A DNA stretch of 64,000 nt. Origin: Burkholderia sp. NRF60-BP8 (GTDB lineage Bacteria > Pseudomonadota > Gammaproteobacteria > Burkholderiales > Burkholderiaceae). Below the pieces are notes generated by a model. The model saw nothing but the letters and a program-made list of their open reading frames with translations, had not been told where the DNA came from and searched no databases. The translations under genes and the position numbers were made by a program. Shown here piece after piece: positions 1-8,896 of this stretch (position 1 is the stretch's first letter; the number at the start of each line of letters is the position of its first letter). Location of the stretch: the NCBI RefSeq assembly GCF_001522585.2, contig NZ_CP013372.1:1922001-1986000 (forward strand), in the 5' to 3' direction.

Positions 1-1877
1 ACACGCAGGGCAGCATGTTCGTCGACGGCATGCGCGATACGGGCGCCACCACGCGCGAGATCTTCAACACCGAGCGCGTCGAGATCACCAAGGGTTCCGA
101 CGGCGCCTACGGCGGCCGCGGCGGCGCCGGCGGCAGCATCAACCTGATCACGAAGGCCCCGCATCTGGGCACGACGGCCGCCGCGAGCGCGGGCCTCGGC
201 ACCGACCGCTATCGCCGCTTCACCGCCGACGGCAACTGGCAGTTCGCCGATCACGCCGCGTTCCGCCTGAACCTGATGAGCCACAACAACGACGTCGCCG
301 GCCGCGATGCCGTCAACAACGAGCGCTGGGGCGTCGCGCCGTCGATCGCGTTCGGCCTCGGCACGCCGACGCGCGTGACCGCGAGCTACTACCACCTGCA
401 GACGGACGACATGCCCGACGGCGGCATCCCGTACTTCTACACGACGTCGAACAAGCCCGCGAACGTCGGCACGATCTATCCGGCGCCCGTCGATCGCCAC
501 AACTTCTACGGCCTGATCGACCGCGACTTCCGCAAGACCACGTCGGACATCAGCACGATCAAGATCGAGCACGACATCACGCCGAACCTCACGGTGCGCA
601 ACACCACGCGCTACACGGAATCGACGCAGGACTACATCTGGACGCAGCCGGACGACAGCCAGGGCAACGTGGTGAACGGCAAGGTCTGGCGCCGCAACAA
701 CAACCGCGACAGCTCGATCAACAGCCTCGCGAACCTGACCGAGCTGTTCGGCGAATTCCGTACGGGCCCGTTCAAGCACAGCTTCACGACCGGTATCGAG
801 CTGACGCGCGAATGGGGCAAGCGCGATTCGTACACGGTCGCGACCGACAAGGGCACGATCTGCCAGAAAGGCATCGGCGCGCCGTCGGGCTACAACTGCA
901 CGAGCCTCTGGTCGCCGAACCCGAACGATCCGTGGGCCGGTTCGATCACGCGCAACAACGACTACGCGCATGCGCGCACGACGACGAAGTCGATCTACGG
1001 CTTCGACACGATCGAGCTCACGCCGCGCTGGCAGGTGAACGCCGGCGTACGCGTCGACGACTACTCGACCCGCTTCACCGATACCGCGGCCAACGGCGGC
1101 AAGACCTATACGCGCGACGACACGCTGTTCAACTGGCAGGCCGGCCTCGTGTTCAAGCCCGCGCAGAACGGCAGCATCTACGCGTCGTATGCGACGTCGT
1201 CGACGCCCGCCGGCATGCTGCTCGGCGAAGGCAGCGAAACGCAGTCGCTCACGCCGGGCCGCGGCGGCGTCGGGCCCAACGCCGACCAGATGGCGCCCGA
1301 GAAGAACCGCAGTATCGAGCTCGGCACGAAGTGGAACGTGCTGAACGACAAGCTGTCGCTGACGGCCGCGCTGTTCCAGATCGATACGACGAACGCGCGC
1401 GTGACGCTGCCGAACAATCAGTACGCGATGGTCGGCAACAAGCGCGTGCAGGGTCTCGAGCTCGGCCTCGCCGGCCAGATCACGAAGCAATGGCAGGTGT
1501 TCGGCGGCTACACGTACATGAAGAGCGAACTGCGCGACAACGGCAAGGACGCCGCGAACAACGGCAACCGCTTCCCGAACACGCCGAAGCACAGCCTCAC
1601 GATGTGGTCGAACTACGACGTCACGCCGAAGTTCACGGTCGGCGGCGGCGCGTTCTACATGTCGGAAGTGTTCGGCGATCCCGCGAACCTGCGCGCCGTG
1701 CCGTCGTACTGGCGCTTCGACGCGATGGCGCAGTACCGGATCAACAAGAAGCTCGACCTGCAGCTGAACGTGAACAACCTGTTCAACCGCACCTACTTCG
1801 ATCAGGCGTATCCGGCGCACTATGCGTCGATCGCCCCGGGCCGCTCGGCGTTCGTCACGCTGAACGCGCGCTACTGA
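1..1877 (+). CDS. fiu: TonB-dependent catecholate siderophore receptor, Fiu-like (5' end outside window)
   Basis: Outer-membrane receptor that would import ferric catecholate siderophores using TonB energy. The frame is open from base 3, so the signal peptide and first half of the plug domain lie outside the window; the ATG at 15 is internal. What remains starts in the plug (FVDGMRD, then [19 protein letters not shown], typical of Fiu/CirA-type receptors) and continues through a roughly 500-residue beta-barrel to a C-terminal aromatic residue (FVTLNARY), the usual outer-membrane insertion signal. A cysteine pair sits in an extracellular-loop-like stretch (TICQKG, YNCTS). The Sel1 gene follows after 3 bases and piuC after that, the usual Fiu neighbourhood. 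An iron-repressed promoter would lie outside the window. Confidence 0.93.
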   Translation, partial: TQGSMFVDGMRDTGATTREIFNTERVEITKGSDGAYGGRGGAGGSINLITKAPHLGTTAAASAGLGTDRYRRFTADGNWQFADHAAFRLNLMSHNNDVAGRDAVNNERWGVAPSIAFGLGTPTRVTASYYHLQTDDMPDGGIPYFYTTSNKPANVGTIYPAPVDRHNFYGLIDRDFRKTTSDISTIKIEHDITPNLTVRNTTRYTESTQDYIWTQPDDSQGNVVNGKVWRRNNNRDSSINSLANLTELFGEFRTGPFKHSFTTGIELTREWGKRDSYTVATDKGTICQKGIGAPSGYNCTSLWSPNPNDPWAGSITRNNDYAHARTTTKSIYGFDTIELTPRWQVNAGVRVDDYSTRFTDTAANGGKTYTRDDTLFNWQAGLVFKPAQNGSIYASYATSSTPAGMLLGEGSETQSLTPGRGGVGPNADQMAPEKNRSIELGTKWNVLNDKLSLTAALFQIDTTNARVTLPNNQYAMVGNKRVQGLELGLAGQITKQWQVFGGYTYMKSELRDNGKDAANNGNRFPNTPKHSLTMWSNYDVTPKFTVGGGAFYMSEVFGDPANLRAVPSYWRFDAMAQYRINKKLDLQLNVNNLFNRTYFDQAYPAHYASIAPGRSAFVTLNARY

Positions 1878-1880
1878 TCG

Positions 1881-2636
1881 ATGGAAGCCGTATCGCTGAA
1901 GGCGCTCGCGTCGGTATCGCCGCGCGCGTTCGCCGACATCCTGGCCGGGCCGCCCGAGCGCGCCGCCGCGTGGGTCGCGGCGGCGGCCGACCACGGCATC
2001 GTCGACGCGCAGGCCGTCTACGGGCAGTACCTGCTCGACGGGCACGGCGTCGCACGCGATCCGGCCGCCGCGCTCAACTGGTTCCGGCACGCGGCGCGGG
2101 CCGGCCACCCGATGGCGATGAACATGCTCGGGCGCTGCTACGAGTTCGGCTGGGGCACGGCCGCGTGCGCGCCGGTCGCCGTGTACTGGTACCGGCTCGC
2201 CGCGCACGCGGGCCTCGACTGGGGCATGTACAACTACGCGACTGCCCTTGCGCTCGGCAACGGCGTCGACGAGAACCGCGCCGACGCGCTCGACTGGTTC
2301 CGCCGCGCGGCCGCGCTCGGCCATGCGAAATCGATCAACCTGATCGGCGGCTTCTACGAGGACGGCTGGGTCGTACCCGTCGACACCGACGCCGCGTTCG
2401 ACCACTATCGCCGCGCCGCCGTTGCTGGCGACTTCCGCGGCCAGTTCAACTATGCGCGGCTGCTCGCGGAGCGCGGGCGCGTCGACGAAGCGCTCGTCTG
2501 GCTCGCGCGCGTGCCGGCCACTGCGACACCCGCGTTCATCGCGAAGATGCGCGCGTATCTCGCACAGTCGCCGGTCGACGCTTTTCGCGCGGCGGCCATG
2601 CAACTGGCGCCGCCCGCAATGGAAACAGCACCATGA
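1881..2636 (+). CDS. Sel1-like repeat (TPR-type) protein
   Basis: A 251-residue protein made almost entirely of Sel1-like helical repeats. At least four units are visible with the pattern A..YG..Y..G.GV..D...A..W...AA..G, for example near residues 40-75, 76-110, 113-147 and 149-185. Such repeats are protein-binding scaffolds; no catalytic motif or signal peptide is seen. It begins 3 bases after the receptor stop and its TGA overlaps the piuC ATG, so the three genes are almost certainly one translationally coupled operon. Its role in siderophore iron use is inferred only from this position. Confidence 0.85.
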   Translation: MEAVSLKALASVSPRAFADILAGPPERAAAWVAAAADHGIVDAQAVYGQYLLDGHGVARDPAAALNWFRHAARAGHPMAMNMLGRCYEFGWGTAACAPVAVYWYRLAAHAGLDWGMYNYATALALGNGVDENRADALDWFRRAAALGHAKSINLIGGFYEDGWVVPVDTDAAFDHYRRAAVAGDFRGQFNYARLLAERGRVDEALVWLARVPATATPAFIAKMRAYLAQSPVDAFRAAAMQLAPPAMETAP

Positions 2637-3316
2637 TGCTTCATATCCCCGGCGTACTGACCCGAGCGCAAGTCGCGCAATGCCGCGACCTGCTCGATGC
2701 CGCCGAATGGGTCGACGGCAACGCGACGTCCGGCGCGCAGTCGGCACTCGCGAAACGCAACCGGCAATTGCCGGAAGGCTCGCCGGCCGCGCGCGCGGTG
2801 GGCGACGCGATCCAGGACGCGCTCGCGCGCCATCCGCTGTTCTTTTCGGCGGCGCTGCCGCTCAAGGTGTTTCCGCCGCTGTTCAATCGCTATGAAGGCG
2901 GCGAAGCGTTCGGCACGCACGTGGACAACGCGATCCGGCTGCTGCGCGGCACGGATTTCCGCGTGCGCAGCGACCTGTCGGCGACGCTGTTTCTCGAGGA
3001 TCCCGAAGCGTACGACGGCGGCGAGCTGTGCGTGGAAGACACGTACGGCGTGCATCGCGCGAAGCTGCCGGCGGGCGATCTCGTGCTGTATCCGGCGTCG
3101 AGCCTGCATCACGTGACGCCGGTGACGCGGGGCGAGCGCGTCGCGTCGTTCTTCTGGATTCAGAGCATGGTGCGCGACGATGGCGATCGCACACTGCTGT
3201 TTCAGCTAGATACGCAGATTCAGGCGCTTTCCGCCGAAAAAGGGGCGAAGGATCCCGTGGTCATTTCGCTCACCGGGATTTATCACAACCTGTTGAGGAA
3301 GTGGGCGGAGGCGTAG
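2633..3316 (+). CDS. piuC: PKHD-type Fe(II)/2-oxoglutarate dioxygenase PiuC
   Basis: A 227-residue member of the YbiX/PiuC family of Fe(II)- and 2-oxoglutarate-dependent hydroxylases, usually co-transcribed with Fiu-type receptors. The iron-binding facial triad is visible: H96-x-D98 in GTHVDNA and a distal histidine (H159 or H160) in SLHHVTPV, followed by the 2-oxoglutarate-binding arginine in TRGERVA. The length matches the family (about 225-230). The start ATG at 2633 overlaps the Sel1 stop (ATGA); the second ATG at 2636 is an equally possible start. The protein is presumed cytoplasmic; its substrate is unknown and may relate to siderophore processing. Confidence 0.93.
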   Translation: MMLHIPGVLTRAQVAQCRDLLDAAEWVDGNATSGAQSALAKRNRQLPEGSPAARAVGDAIQDALARHPLFFSAALPLKVFPPLFNRYEGGEAFGTHVDNAIRLLRGTDFRVRSDLSATLFLEDPEAYDGGELCVEDTYGVHRAKLPAGDLVLYPASSLHHVTPVTRGERVASFFWIQSMVRDDGDRTLLFQLDTQIQALSAEKGAKDPVVISLTGIYHNLLRKWAEA

Positions 3317-3366
3317 CGCGAGCCGGTCACGCCCCGGCGCTTGCGCCGCGTCGAAAGGCGGGTCTA

Positions 3367-3390
3367 AAATGACCATCGTCAAATGACCAT
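3367..3390 (+). promoter_or_regulatory. Direct repeats upstream of the toxin-antitoxin pair (candidate operator)
   Basis: The decamer AAATGACCAT occurs at 3367-3376 and again at 3381-3390, with a 14-base period, ending 9 bases before the antitoxin ATG. Phd-type antitoxins repress their own operon by binding repeats in this position, so this is a plausible operator overlapping the promoter. No footprint-like symmetry beyond the direct repeat is seen. Confidence 0.45.
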
Positions 3391-3399
3391 GCTCATATC

Positions 3400-3639
3400 A
3401 TGATGCCGCACGCTCCCGTATCGAAATCCGAATTCAAGGCTCGCGCACTCGAGTACTTCCGGCTCGTCGAGGCGTCGGGCGAAAGCCTGATCGTCACCGA
3501 CCACGGCAAACCGACGCTCGAGATCCGGCCGTATCGCTCGCGCGAAACTCAGCCGTTGGACATATTGCGCGGGTCGGTCATGCGCTACGACAATCCTCTC
3601 GATCCGATTGCGGAAGATGATTGGGAGGCGTCGCGGTGA
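3400..3639 (+). CDS. Type II antitoxin, Phd/YefM family
   Basis: A 79-residue protein with the Phd/YefM N-terminal DNA-binding fold: VSKSEFKARALEYFRLVE, then SGESLIVTDHGKPTLEIRPY. The region after about residue 50 is acidic (DPIAEDDWE), as expected for the toxin-neutralising tail. Two ATGs (3400 and 3403) are possible starts. The TGA overlaps the GTG of the PIN toxin, giving the coupling usual in such pairs. It should neutralise the toxin and autorepress through the repeats just upstream. Confidence 0.85.
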   Translation: MMPHAPVSKSEFKARALEYFRLVEASGESLIVTDHGKPTLEIRPYRSRETQPLDILRGSVMRYDNPLDPIAEDDWEASR

Positions 3640-4031
3640 TCGTGCTGGATACGCATGCATTGGTGTGGTGGGTAGCGGGCGACCCTGCGCTCAGCAGGAA
3701 GGCGCGAAGCGCGATCGATCGTGCACGGAGCGAAGGCGCGCTCGCCGCATCCGCCATCTCCGCGTGGGAAATTGCGATGCTGGTTCGCAACGACCGCCTC
3801 GCACTGACGATGGATGTCGACGCATGGCTCGCCACCGTCGCGCAGATCGACGGCATGCGCTTCGTGCCGGTCGATGCCGACATCGCCGCGAAATCCACCG
3901 ACCTGCCCGGCACGTTCCACAAGGATCCGGCCGATCGCATGATCGTCGCGACCGCGCGGCGGCTCGGCGCGCCGCTCGTCACGCGCGACGAAAAAATCCG
4001 CGCGTACGCGCACGTCAAGACGCTCTGGTGA
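3636..4031 (+). CDS. Type II toxin, PIN-domain ribonuclease (VapC-like)
   Basis: A 131-residue PIN domain: IVLDTHALVWW at the N-terminus (first catalytic Asp, D5), SAISAWEIAML (conserved Glu) and DPADRMIVATA (distal Asp), ending in the usual beta-strand LVTRDEKI. The family cleaves RNA, often tRNA, unless held by its antitoxin. I chose the GTG at 3636 because it overlaps the antitoxin stop; a TTG at 3621 would add five residues inside the antitoxin gene. The pairing of a Phd-type antitoxin with a VapC-type toxin is common. Confidence 0.87.
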   Translation: MIVLDTHALVWWVAGDPALSRKARSAIDRARSEGALAASAISAWEIAMLVRNDRLALTMDVDAWLATVAQIDGMRFVPVDADIAAKSTDLPGTFHKDPADRMIVATARRLGAPLVTRDEKIRAYAHVKTLW

Positions 4032-4446
4032 GCGTTGCCCGCCCGTGGGTCGAACCGCACCGCACGCTCCGCCGGACTCTGGCATATTGGCGATTCGTCT
4101 GACCAAAACGACCGCGGCCGCCCCACTCGATATCGGCGCGTGGCCCGCAACCGTCCTCGCGCCATTGGCCCGCTACCGTGATACTGCTCTCCGATCCCGC
4201 CGTCCGGTCGATCGCCCTGCGGGAGTCGCACGAAGGGTTCGTCGATCTCTCGTTCGGCGATCGCCATTGGGCCGTCATGCAGAACGAATCGCATGCAATT
4301 TGCGGTCCTGTCGACGAAAGCATGCTCGACGTATCGTCGCGATGACGGTTTTCCCGATCCGACACGCGTGACCCGGTAACATCCTCACTTGCCGATCCCC
4401 GCGTGCTCCCGCACAATCGCAGCACCTGCCTCACTCCCTCGCGCCG
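4032..4446 (+). other. 415-bp stretch without an intact gene
   Basis: Between the PIN toxin and the nucleotidyltransferase I see no intact gene. It holds only the 55-codon reading frame at 4178-4345 described separately, and no clear terminator or promoter. Confidence 0.5.
4178..4345 (+). pseudogene. Possible N-terminal remnant of a D-Ala-D-Ala dipeptidase-like gene
   Basis: A 55-codon frame starting GTG encodes ILLSDPAVRSIALRESHEGF and continues with VDLSFGD. From memory of the family this resembles the first 30 residues of VanX/DdpX-type M15 dipeptidases, which often open with LLSDP and a conserved EP.VDL segment. It then stops at 4343-4345 without any catalytic His or Asp motif. There is no convincing ribosome binding site. 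I read it as a decayed fragment; it could also be chance similarity. Confidence 0.3.
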
Positions 4447-5031
4447 ATGTCCTATGCGTCACTCGCCACCGGCGTCCTGCTCGCCGGCGGCCTTGGTCAA
4501 CGCTTCGACCCGAGCGGCCTGCACAGCAAGCTGCTCGCTCGGCTTCCCGACGGCACGCCGGTGGCGGTCGCCGCCGCCCGCCGTCTCGCGGCCGCCACCG
4601 CCGACGTGATCGCCGTCGTGCGTCCCGGCGCCGAAGAGCTTGCGATCCTGCTGAACAAAGCCGGCTGCCAGGTCATCTATGCACCCGACGCGTTGCGCGG
4701 CATGGGCGCGAGCCTCGCGGCCGGCGTCCGCACCACGCCCGACGCGAGCGGCTGGCTCGTCGCGCTCGGCGACATGCCATGGATCGCGGCGTCCACTTAC
4801 GAAACGGTCACACGCGCGCTCGAGGCCGACCACGCGTCGATCGTCGCGCCCGCGCATCGCGGCGTGCGCGGCCACCCGGTCGGTTTCGCCGCGCACCATT
4901 TCGATGCGCTCGCCGCCCTCGACGGCGACACGGGCGCCCGCGCGCTGCTCGCCAGCGCGCCGGTGACACTGCTCGACGTCGACGACCCCGGCATCCTGCG
5001 CGACGTCGATACACCGGCGGATTTGCGCTGA
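4447..5031 (+). CDS. MobA/MocA-like nucleotidyltransferase
   Basis: A 194-residue NTP-transferase with the nucleotide-binding signature near the N-terminus (GVLLAGGLGQRF, then SKLL, in place of LAGG..RFG..K) and the metal-binding Asp in ALGDMPW around residue 103. GHPVGF follows, a segment typical of molybdenum cofactor cytidylyltransferases (MocA). It would transfer CMP or GMP to molybdopterin, or act on another sugar or cofactor. Length fits MocA (about 190-200). It stands alone here, but a molybdenum hydroxylase is encoded at 27301-29975, which would need such a cofactor. No strong Shine-Dalgarno is seen before the ATG. Confidence 0.8.
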   Translation: MSYASLATGVLLAGGLGQRFDPSGLHSKLLARLPDGTPVAVAAARRLAAATADVIAVVRPGAEELAILLNKAGCQVIYAPDALRGMGASLAAGVRTTPDASGWLVALGDMPWIAASTYETVTRALEADHASIVAPAHRGVRGHPVGFAAHHFDALAALDGDTGARALLASAPVTLLDVDDPGILRDVDTPADLR

Positions 5032-5203
5032 CGTCGATTGCGCAGGCCGGCAAGATCCCGACCGAACACCGCCAATGAGCGGATTTCGCCGACGATCGAC
5101 CGCCCGCCGCAAGAATCCCGCTGCAAACCCGCGCCCGATTGGCTATAACGGAGACGAGGCGCGCCCGCCGCGCCGCCGCCGTCACGCACCGCGCGAGTTC
5201 TCC

Positions 5204-5344
5204 ATGAGCGATCACACGACCCCGACGCCCGAGCCACCGGCCGACCCGAACCGCGATCCGGAAGACGATCCGTTCTCGTCGCCGCCCGGTCATCACGACA
5301 ACCCGCAGCAGCCGGACGGACCGCCGAGCAAGGATCCGGTCTAG
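5204..5344 (+). CDS. Small acidic Pro-rich hypothetical protein (46 aa)
   Basis: A 46-residue frame, MSDHTTPTPEPPADPNRDPE onward, ending SKDPV. It is rich in Pro, Asp and Glu, lacks hydrophobic segments and is probably disordered. An upstream in-frame ATG at 5075 would add a Arg-rich leader that looks non-coding, so I prefer 5204. A TATAAC box at about 5143 and GGAGACGAG after it may belong to its promoter region. No function can be assigned. Confidence 0.5.
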   Translation: MSDHTTPTPEPPADPNRDPEDDPFSSPPGHHDNPQQPDGPPSKDPV

Positions 5345-5367
5345 CCGCGCGCGGCCGCTCCGCGAAC

Positions 5368-5420
5368 GCGCCTTGCGCCTTGCGCCTTGCGCCTTGCGCC
5401 TTGCGCCTTGCGCCTTGCGC
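5368..5420. repeat. Heptanucleotide tandem repeat (GCGCCTT, 7.6 copies)
   Basis: Seven perfect copies of GCGCCTT plus a partial copy (GCGC) run without mismatch across 53 bases. The array lies between the small acidic ORF and the stop codon of the SDR gene on the other strand, ending 9 bases from that stop. A perfect short-unit array of this kind is prone to slippage, so copy number likely varies between strains. Confidence 0.95.
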
Positions 5421-5429
5421 GACTGCGGT

Positions 5430-6188
5430 CTAGCGTGCCGTATAGCCGCCGTCGATCGGCAACGATACGCCGCTGATCATCGACGCCGCCTCGCTCAGTA
5501 AAAACAGGATCGGCTCGACGACTTCGTCCGGCTCCGCGAACCGGCCGAGCGGGATCGCGGCCAGCATCGGCGCGCGCTTCTCCGGTTCGCTCCATGCGAA
5601 CTGCGCCATCGGCGTGAGCGTGACGGTGGGGTTCACGCTGTTCACACGAATGCCGTGCGGCCCGAGCTCGATGCACAGCACGCGCGTGATCGCGTCCATC
5701 GCCGCCTTCGACGCGCAATAGCTCAGATGCGCGGGCAAGCCGACGAGCGCGGCCTGACTCGACACGTTGACGATGCTGCCCCGTGCGTGCGCCGCGCCGC
5801 GTCCGTCGCGCTCGATCATCTTTCGGGCCACGGCCCGCGCGACGAGCGCCGCGCCGCGCGCGTTGACGGCCATCACGCGATCGAAATCCGCGGCGCCGAC
5901 ATCGAGCGCCGGTTCGAGCGACGCGATCCCCGCGCAATTGACGAGGCCGTCGAACGCATCGTACGCGGCGAGCGCGGCATCGATCGCGTGTTCGTCGCCG
6001 CCGACGTCCACGCGCAACGTCTCGCACGCAATCTCGCCGGCGAGCGTGTCGAGCGCGGCCATGTCGCGCCCGGCCGCGACGACGCGCGCGCCGGCGTGCG
6101 CCAGCGCGACCGCGCATGCGCGGCCGATTCCGCTCGATGCGCCCGTGACGAGCACCGTTGACCCGCCGAAATCGAATCGTGTGTTCAT
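5430..6188 (-). CDS. Short-chain dehydrogenase/reductase (SDR), polyol operon
   Basis: A 252-residue classical SDR. The NAD(P)-binding motif TGASSGIG lies at about residues 14-21, the NAG-like motif as NCAGIAS, the catalytic Ser in NVSSQ and the YxxxK pair in YCASK. It ends with the substrate-pocket/dimer segment typical of sugar or polyol dehydrogenases (SLPIDGGYTAR). It resembles the xylulose reductase/carbonyl reductase branch. Its ATG overlaps the kinase stop (ATGA), so it is the last gene of the ABC-dehydrogenase-kinase operon and probably oxidises or reduces an intermediate of the same sugar pathway. The substrate cannot be read from sequence. Confidence 0.88.
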   Translation of the reverse strand: MNTRFDFGGSTVLVTGASSGIGRACAVALAHAGARVVAAGRDMAALDTLAGEIACETLRVDVGGDEHAIDAALAAYDAFDGLVNCAGIASLEPALDVGAADFDRVMAVNARGAALVARAVARKMIERDGRGAAHARGSIVNVSSQAALVGLPAHLSYCASKAAMDAITRVLCIELGPHGIRVNSVNPTVTLTPMAQFAWSEPEKRAPMLAAIPLGRFAEPDEVVEPILFLLSEAASMISGVSLPIDGGYTAR

Positions 6189-7732
6189 GATGGTGTGCCC
6201 AGCCTGTGCATGATCGGCTTGAGTGCCGGATACAGCGCCGTGTACAGCGAAAAACGCGCGTCGTACGTTTTCGCGCGGTCGGCATCGGGCCGTGCGCGCT
6301 CGACGAGCGTGACCCAGCCGCCTTGCGCGTCGTCGCGCGACACGAGCCCCGCGCCGACCCCCGCGAGCAGCGCAGCGCCCATCGCGGCTTCGACGTCCTG
6401 CTCGATCGTCCACACCGGGAAGCCCGTCACGTCCGCGATGATCTGCATCCACAGCGCCGAATGCGCGGCGCCGCCGACGACGATCAATCGATCGTCCAGC
6501 GTCACCGCGCCGCGGCGGCCGGCCTCGATGTTGTGGCGCAACGCGAATGCGACGCCTTCGAGCACCGCACGATAAAGATGCGCACGCGTATGCGCGAGAC
6601 TCAGCCCGACGAACGCGCCGCTCGCCTTCGCATCCCACACCGGGCTGCGCTCGCCCATCAAATACGGCAGGAACAGCACGCCGTCGGCGCCGGCCGGCAC
6701 ACGCTCGGCCGCCTCCTCGAGCAGCGCGTGCGGATCGCCGTGCGGCAGCAGGCGCGCCGCATCGATTTCCGCGTGGCAGAACTGGTCGCGAAACCATGCG
6801 ACCGACGCGCCGGCCGCGATCGCGCCGCCGAACACGTACAGGTCGCGCTGCCCGTCGAATACGTGCGGCATGCTGACGAGGCCGTGCCGCGCATCGACGT
6901 GCCGGTTCACGTAGCCCCAGCACATGCTGGTGCCGATCATCGCGACGTGCTGCCCGGCACGCGTCGCGCCGGCCGCGAAGGTCGCCACCGCCGCGTCGAC
7001 GCCGCCCGCGACGACGGGCGTGCCGGCCGGCAGCCCGAGTTGCGCGGTCCATTGCGACAGCAGGCCGCCGACGATGTCCGTCGAATCGACCAGCCGTTCG
7101 GGCATCATCGTCGCCGGAATGCCGAGCATGTCGAGCGCGTCGTCGGACCACTCGCGGCGCGCGACGTCGTACACGCCGCCGATATTGCCGGCCGAACTGT
7201 GGTCGACCGCCACTTCGCCGGTCAGCAAGTAGATCACGTACGCGTTCGGCGGCAGGAAATAGCGCACGTTCGCCCATACGTCCGGCCGCTGGTCGCGCAG
7301 CCACAGCATCTTGGTGAACCCGTAGTAGCTGTCGACGCCATTGCCGGTGATCACGCGCAGCCGCTCGACGTTCACGTGCTCGTCGACCCAGTCGACTTCC
7401 GCGGTCGCGCGCCGGTCCATCCAGATCAGGCACGGATGCAGCGGCCGCATGTCGATGTCGACCGGGATGCCCGAGCCGCCGTACAGGCTGCTCACGCACA
7501 CCGCACGGATCGCATCGGCCGGCACGCCCTGCACGCGCGCGTCGCTCACGCAGCCCGCGATGCAGTCGAGCACCGCGTCGAACCACACCTGCGGCCACTG
7601 CTCGGCCCACAGCGGGCGCGGCGTATCGGGCTGGTAGCCGGCCGAGCGCCGCGCGACGATCGTGCCGTGCCGGTCGACCAGCAGCGCCTTGGTGCTCTGC
7701 GTGCCGATGTCGACGCCTATGACGTATTCCAT
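6185..7732 (-). CDS. FGGY-family carbohydrate kinase
   Basis: A 515-residue sugar kinase. The N-terminal ATPase fold begins VIGVDIGTQSTKALLVD (phosphate-1 motif), and the FGGY second half contains VAGGVDAAVATFAAG, GTSMCWG, the GERSPVWD segment and IVVGGAAHSALWMQIIADVTG. Length and layout match xylulokinase/ribulokinase relatives. It would phosphorylate the keto-sugar made by the neighbouring dehydrogenase. It overlaps the SDR by 4 bases and lies 29 bases downstream of the dehydrogenase, within one minus-strand operon. Substrate specificity is not assignable. Confidence 0.9.
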   Translation of the reverse strand: MEYVIGVDIGTQSTKALLVDRHGTIVARRSAGYQPDTPRPLWAEQWPQVWFDAVLDCIAGCVSDARVQGVPADAIRAVCVSSLYGGSGIPVDIDMRPLHPCLIWMDRRATAEVDWVDEHVNVERLRVITGNGVDSYYGFTKMLWLRDQRPDVWANVRYFLPPNAYVIYLLTGEVAVDHSSAGNIGGVYDVARREWSDDALDMLGIPATMMPERLVDSTDIVGGLLSQWTAQLGLPAGTPVVAGGVDAAVATFAAGATRAGQHVAMIGTSMCWGYVNRHVDARHGLVSMPHVFDGQRDLYVFGGAIAAGASVAWFRDQFCHAEIDAARLLPHGDPHALLEEAAERVPAGADGVLFLPYLMGERSPVWDAKASGAFVGLSLAHTRAHLYRAVLEGVAFALRHNIEAGRRGAVTLDDRLIVVGGAAHSALWMQIIADVTGFPVWTIEQDVEAAMGAALLAGVGAGLVSRDDAQGGWVTLVERARPDADRAKTYDARFSLYTALYPALKPIMHRLGTPS

Positions 7733-7761
7733 GATGTCTCCGGTGAGGCGCACGCCGGCCG

Positions 7762-8850
7762 TCAGCGGGCCGGCTTCAGCAGCACCTTGATCGATTCGGG
7801 CGATTTCGCGATGCGGATCGCGTCGTCCCAGTCCTCCAGCGCGAAACCGTGCGTGACGATGCCCTTCGACGTGACGAGCCCGCGCGCGAGCAGGTCGATC
7901 GCGACCGGATAGCAGTATGGCCCGAGATGCGCGCCGCGCACGTCGAGCTCCTTGCGATCGCCGATGATCGACCAGTCGACGGTCGCATCCTCGCCGAACA
8001 CGCTGAATTCGACGAAGCGGCCGAGCTTGCGGATCAGGTCGAGCCCCTGGTTCACGCCGACCGGCGCGCCGGTCGTCTCGATGTAGACGTCGCACCCGTA
8101 GCCGTCGGTGAGCGCGCGGACGATCTCGCGCGCATCGTCGCGCCGCGGGTTGATCGTCACGTCGGCGCCGTACTGACGCGCGAGTTCGAGCCGTTCGTCG
8201 ATCAGGTCGATCACGACGAGTTTCTTCGGCGTCTTCAGGTGCGCGACCTGCGTCATCATCAGCCCGAGCGGGCCCGCGCCAGCGATCACGACGACGTCGT
8301 CGAGCTGGACGTCGCCGCGATTCACCGTATGGATCGCGCACGACAGCGGCTCGATGATCGCCGCATCCTCGAGCGATACGCCAAGCGGGATCTTGTGGAC
8401 GATGGCGGTCGGCGGAATGCGCATGTACTCGGCCATTCCGCCGTCGGCGACTTCGCGCTGGAAGCCGAAGATGTTGTGCACCTCGCACATCCAGTACTGG
8501 CCCGACTTGCAATAGCGGCACTTGCCGCACGGCACGATCTGCTCGGCGATCACGCGATCGCCGATCGCCACGCCGAAATGCTCGGCCGCGCCGTCGCCGA
8601 GCGCTTCGACATTGCCGAAGAATTCGTGGCCGGGGATCACCGGCGCCTTCACCCACGGGCTCGGTCCGCCCCAGAACATCTTGGCGCCGGTATAGCACTT
8701 GCAGTCGCTCGCGCAGATGCCGCATGCGGCGATGCGGATCACGAGCTCGTTCGTACCGGGGCGCGGCTTCGCGACCTGTTCGACGCGATAGTCCTCGGGG
8801 CCGTGGCAGACGACCGCGGTCATGCGCGGCTGGGCTTCGGGTGTCGTCAT
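7762..8850 (-). CDS. Zinc-dependent MDR alcohol dehydrogenase, erythritol/L-threitol dehydrogenase-like
   Basis: A 362-residue medium-chain dehydrogenase. Catalytic zinc ligands are visible in GICASDCKCY and GHEFFGNVEALGD; the structural zinc lobe is CGKCRYCKSGQYWMC; the Rossmann motif is GAGPLGL. Segments such as AVVCHGPEDYRVE and DWSIIGDRKELDVRGAHLGP match, as I recall them, the erythritol/L-threitol dehydrogenase group rather than sorbitol dehydrogenases; this is from memory. I chose the ATG at 8850, preceded by AAGAGACAACTC; a TTG at 8868 is possible but overlaps that site. With the kinase and SDR it suggests polyol catabolism. Confidence 0.85.
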   Translation of the reverse strand: MTTPEAQPRMTAVVCHGPEDYRVEQVAKPRPGTNELVIRIAACGICASDCKCYTGAKMFWGGPSPWVKAPVIPGHEFFGNVEALGDGAAEHFGVAIGDRVIAEQIVPCGKCRYCKSGQYWMCEVHNIFGFQREVADGGMAEYMRIPPTAIVHKIPLGVSLEDAAIIEPLSCAIHTVNRGDVQLDDVVVIAGAGPLGLMMTQVAHLKTPKKLVVIDLIDERLELARQYGADVTINPRRDDAREIVRALTDGYGCDVYIETTGAPVGVNQGLDLIRKLGRFVEFSVFGEDATVDWSIIGDRKELDVRGAHLGPYCYPVAIDLLARGLVTSKGIVTHGFALEDWDDAIRIAKSPESIKVLLKPAR

Positions 8851-8896
8851 GAGTTGTCTCTTTTCCAATTGATTCGGATGACCGATGGATCGATCT

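Noticed and set aside
812..2632. Long plus-strand frame across the receptor and Sel1 genes
   Set aside because: Arg-rich shadow in another frame. Only its last part, from 2633, is real (piuC).
4045..4434. Frames on both strands between the toxin and the nucleotidyltransferase
   Set aside because: Arg-rich shadows; only the 4178-4345 frame showed any family-like sequence.
5368..5420. Heptamer array as a CRISPR
   Set aside because: There are no spacers; units are contiguous and only 7 bases long.
6189..7610. Upstream extension of the SDR frame on the minus strand
   Set aside because: Arg/Ala-rich shadow of the kinase gene; the SDR has its own ATG at 6188 coupled to the kinase stop.
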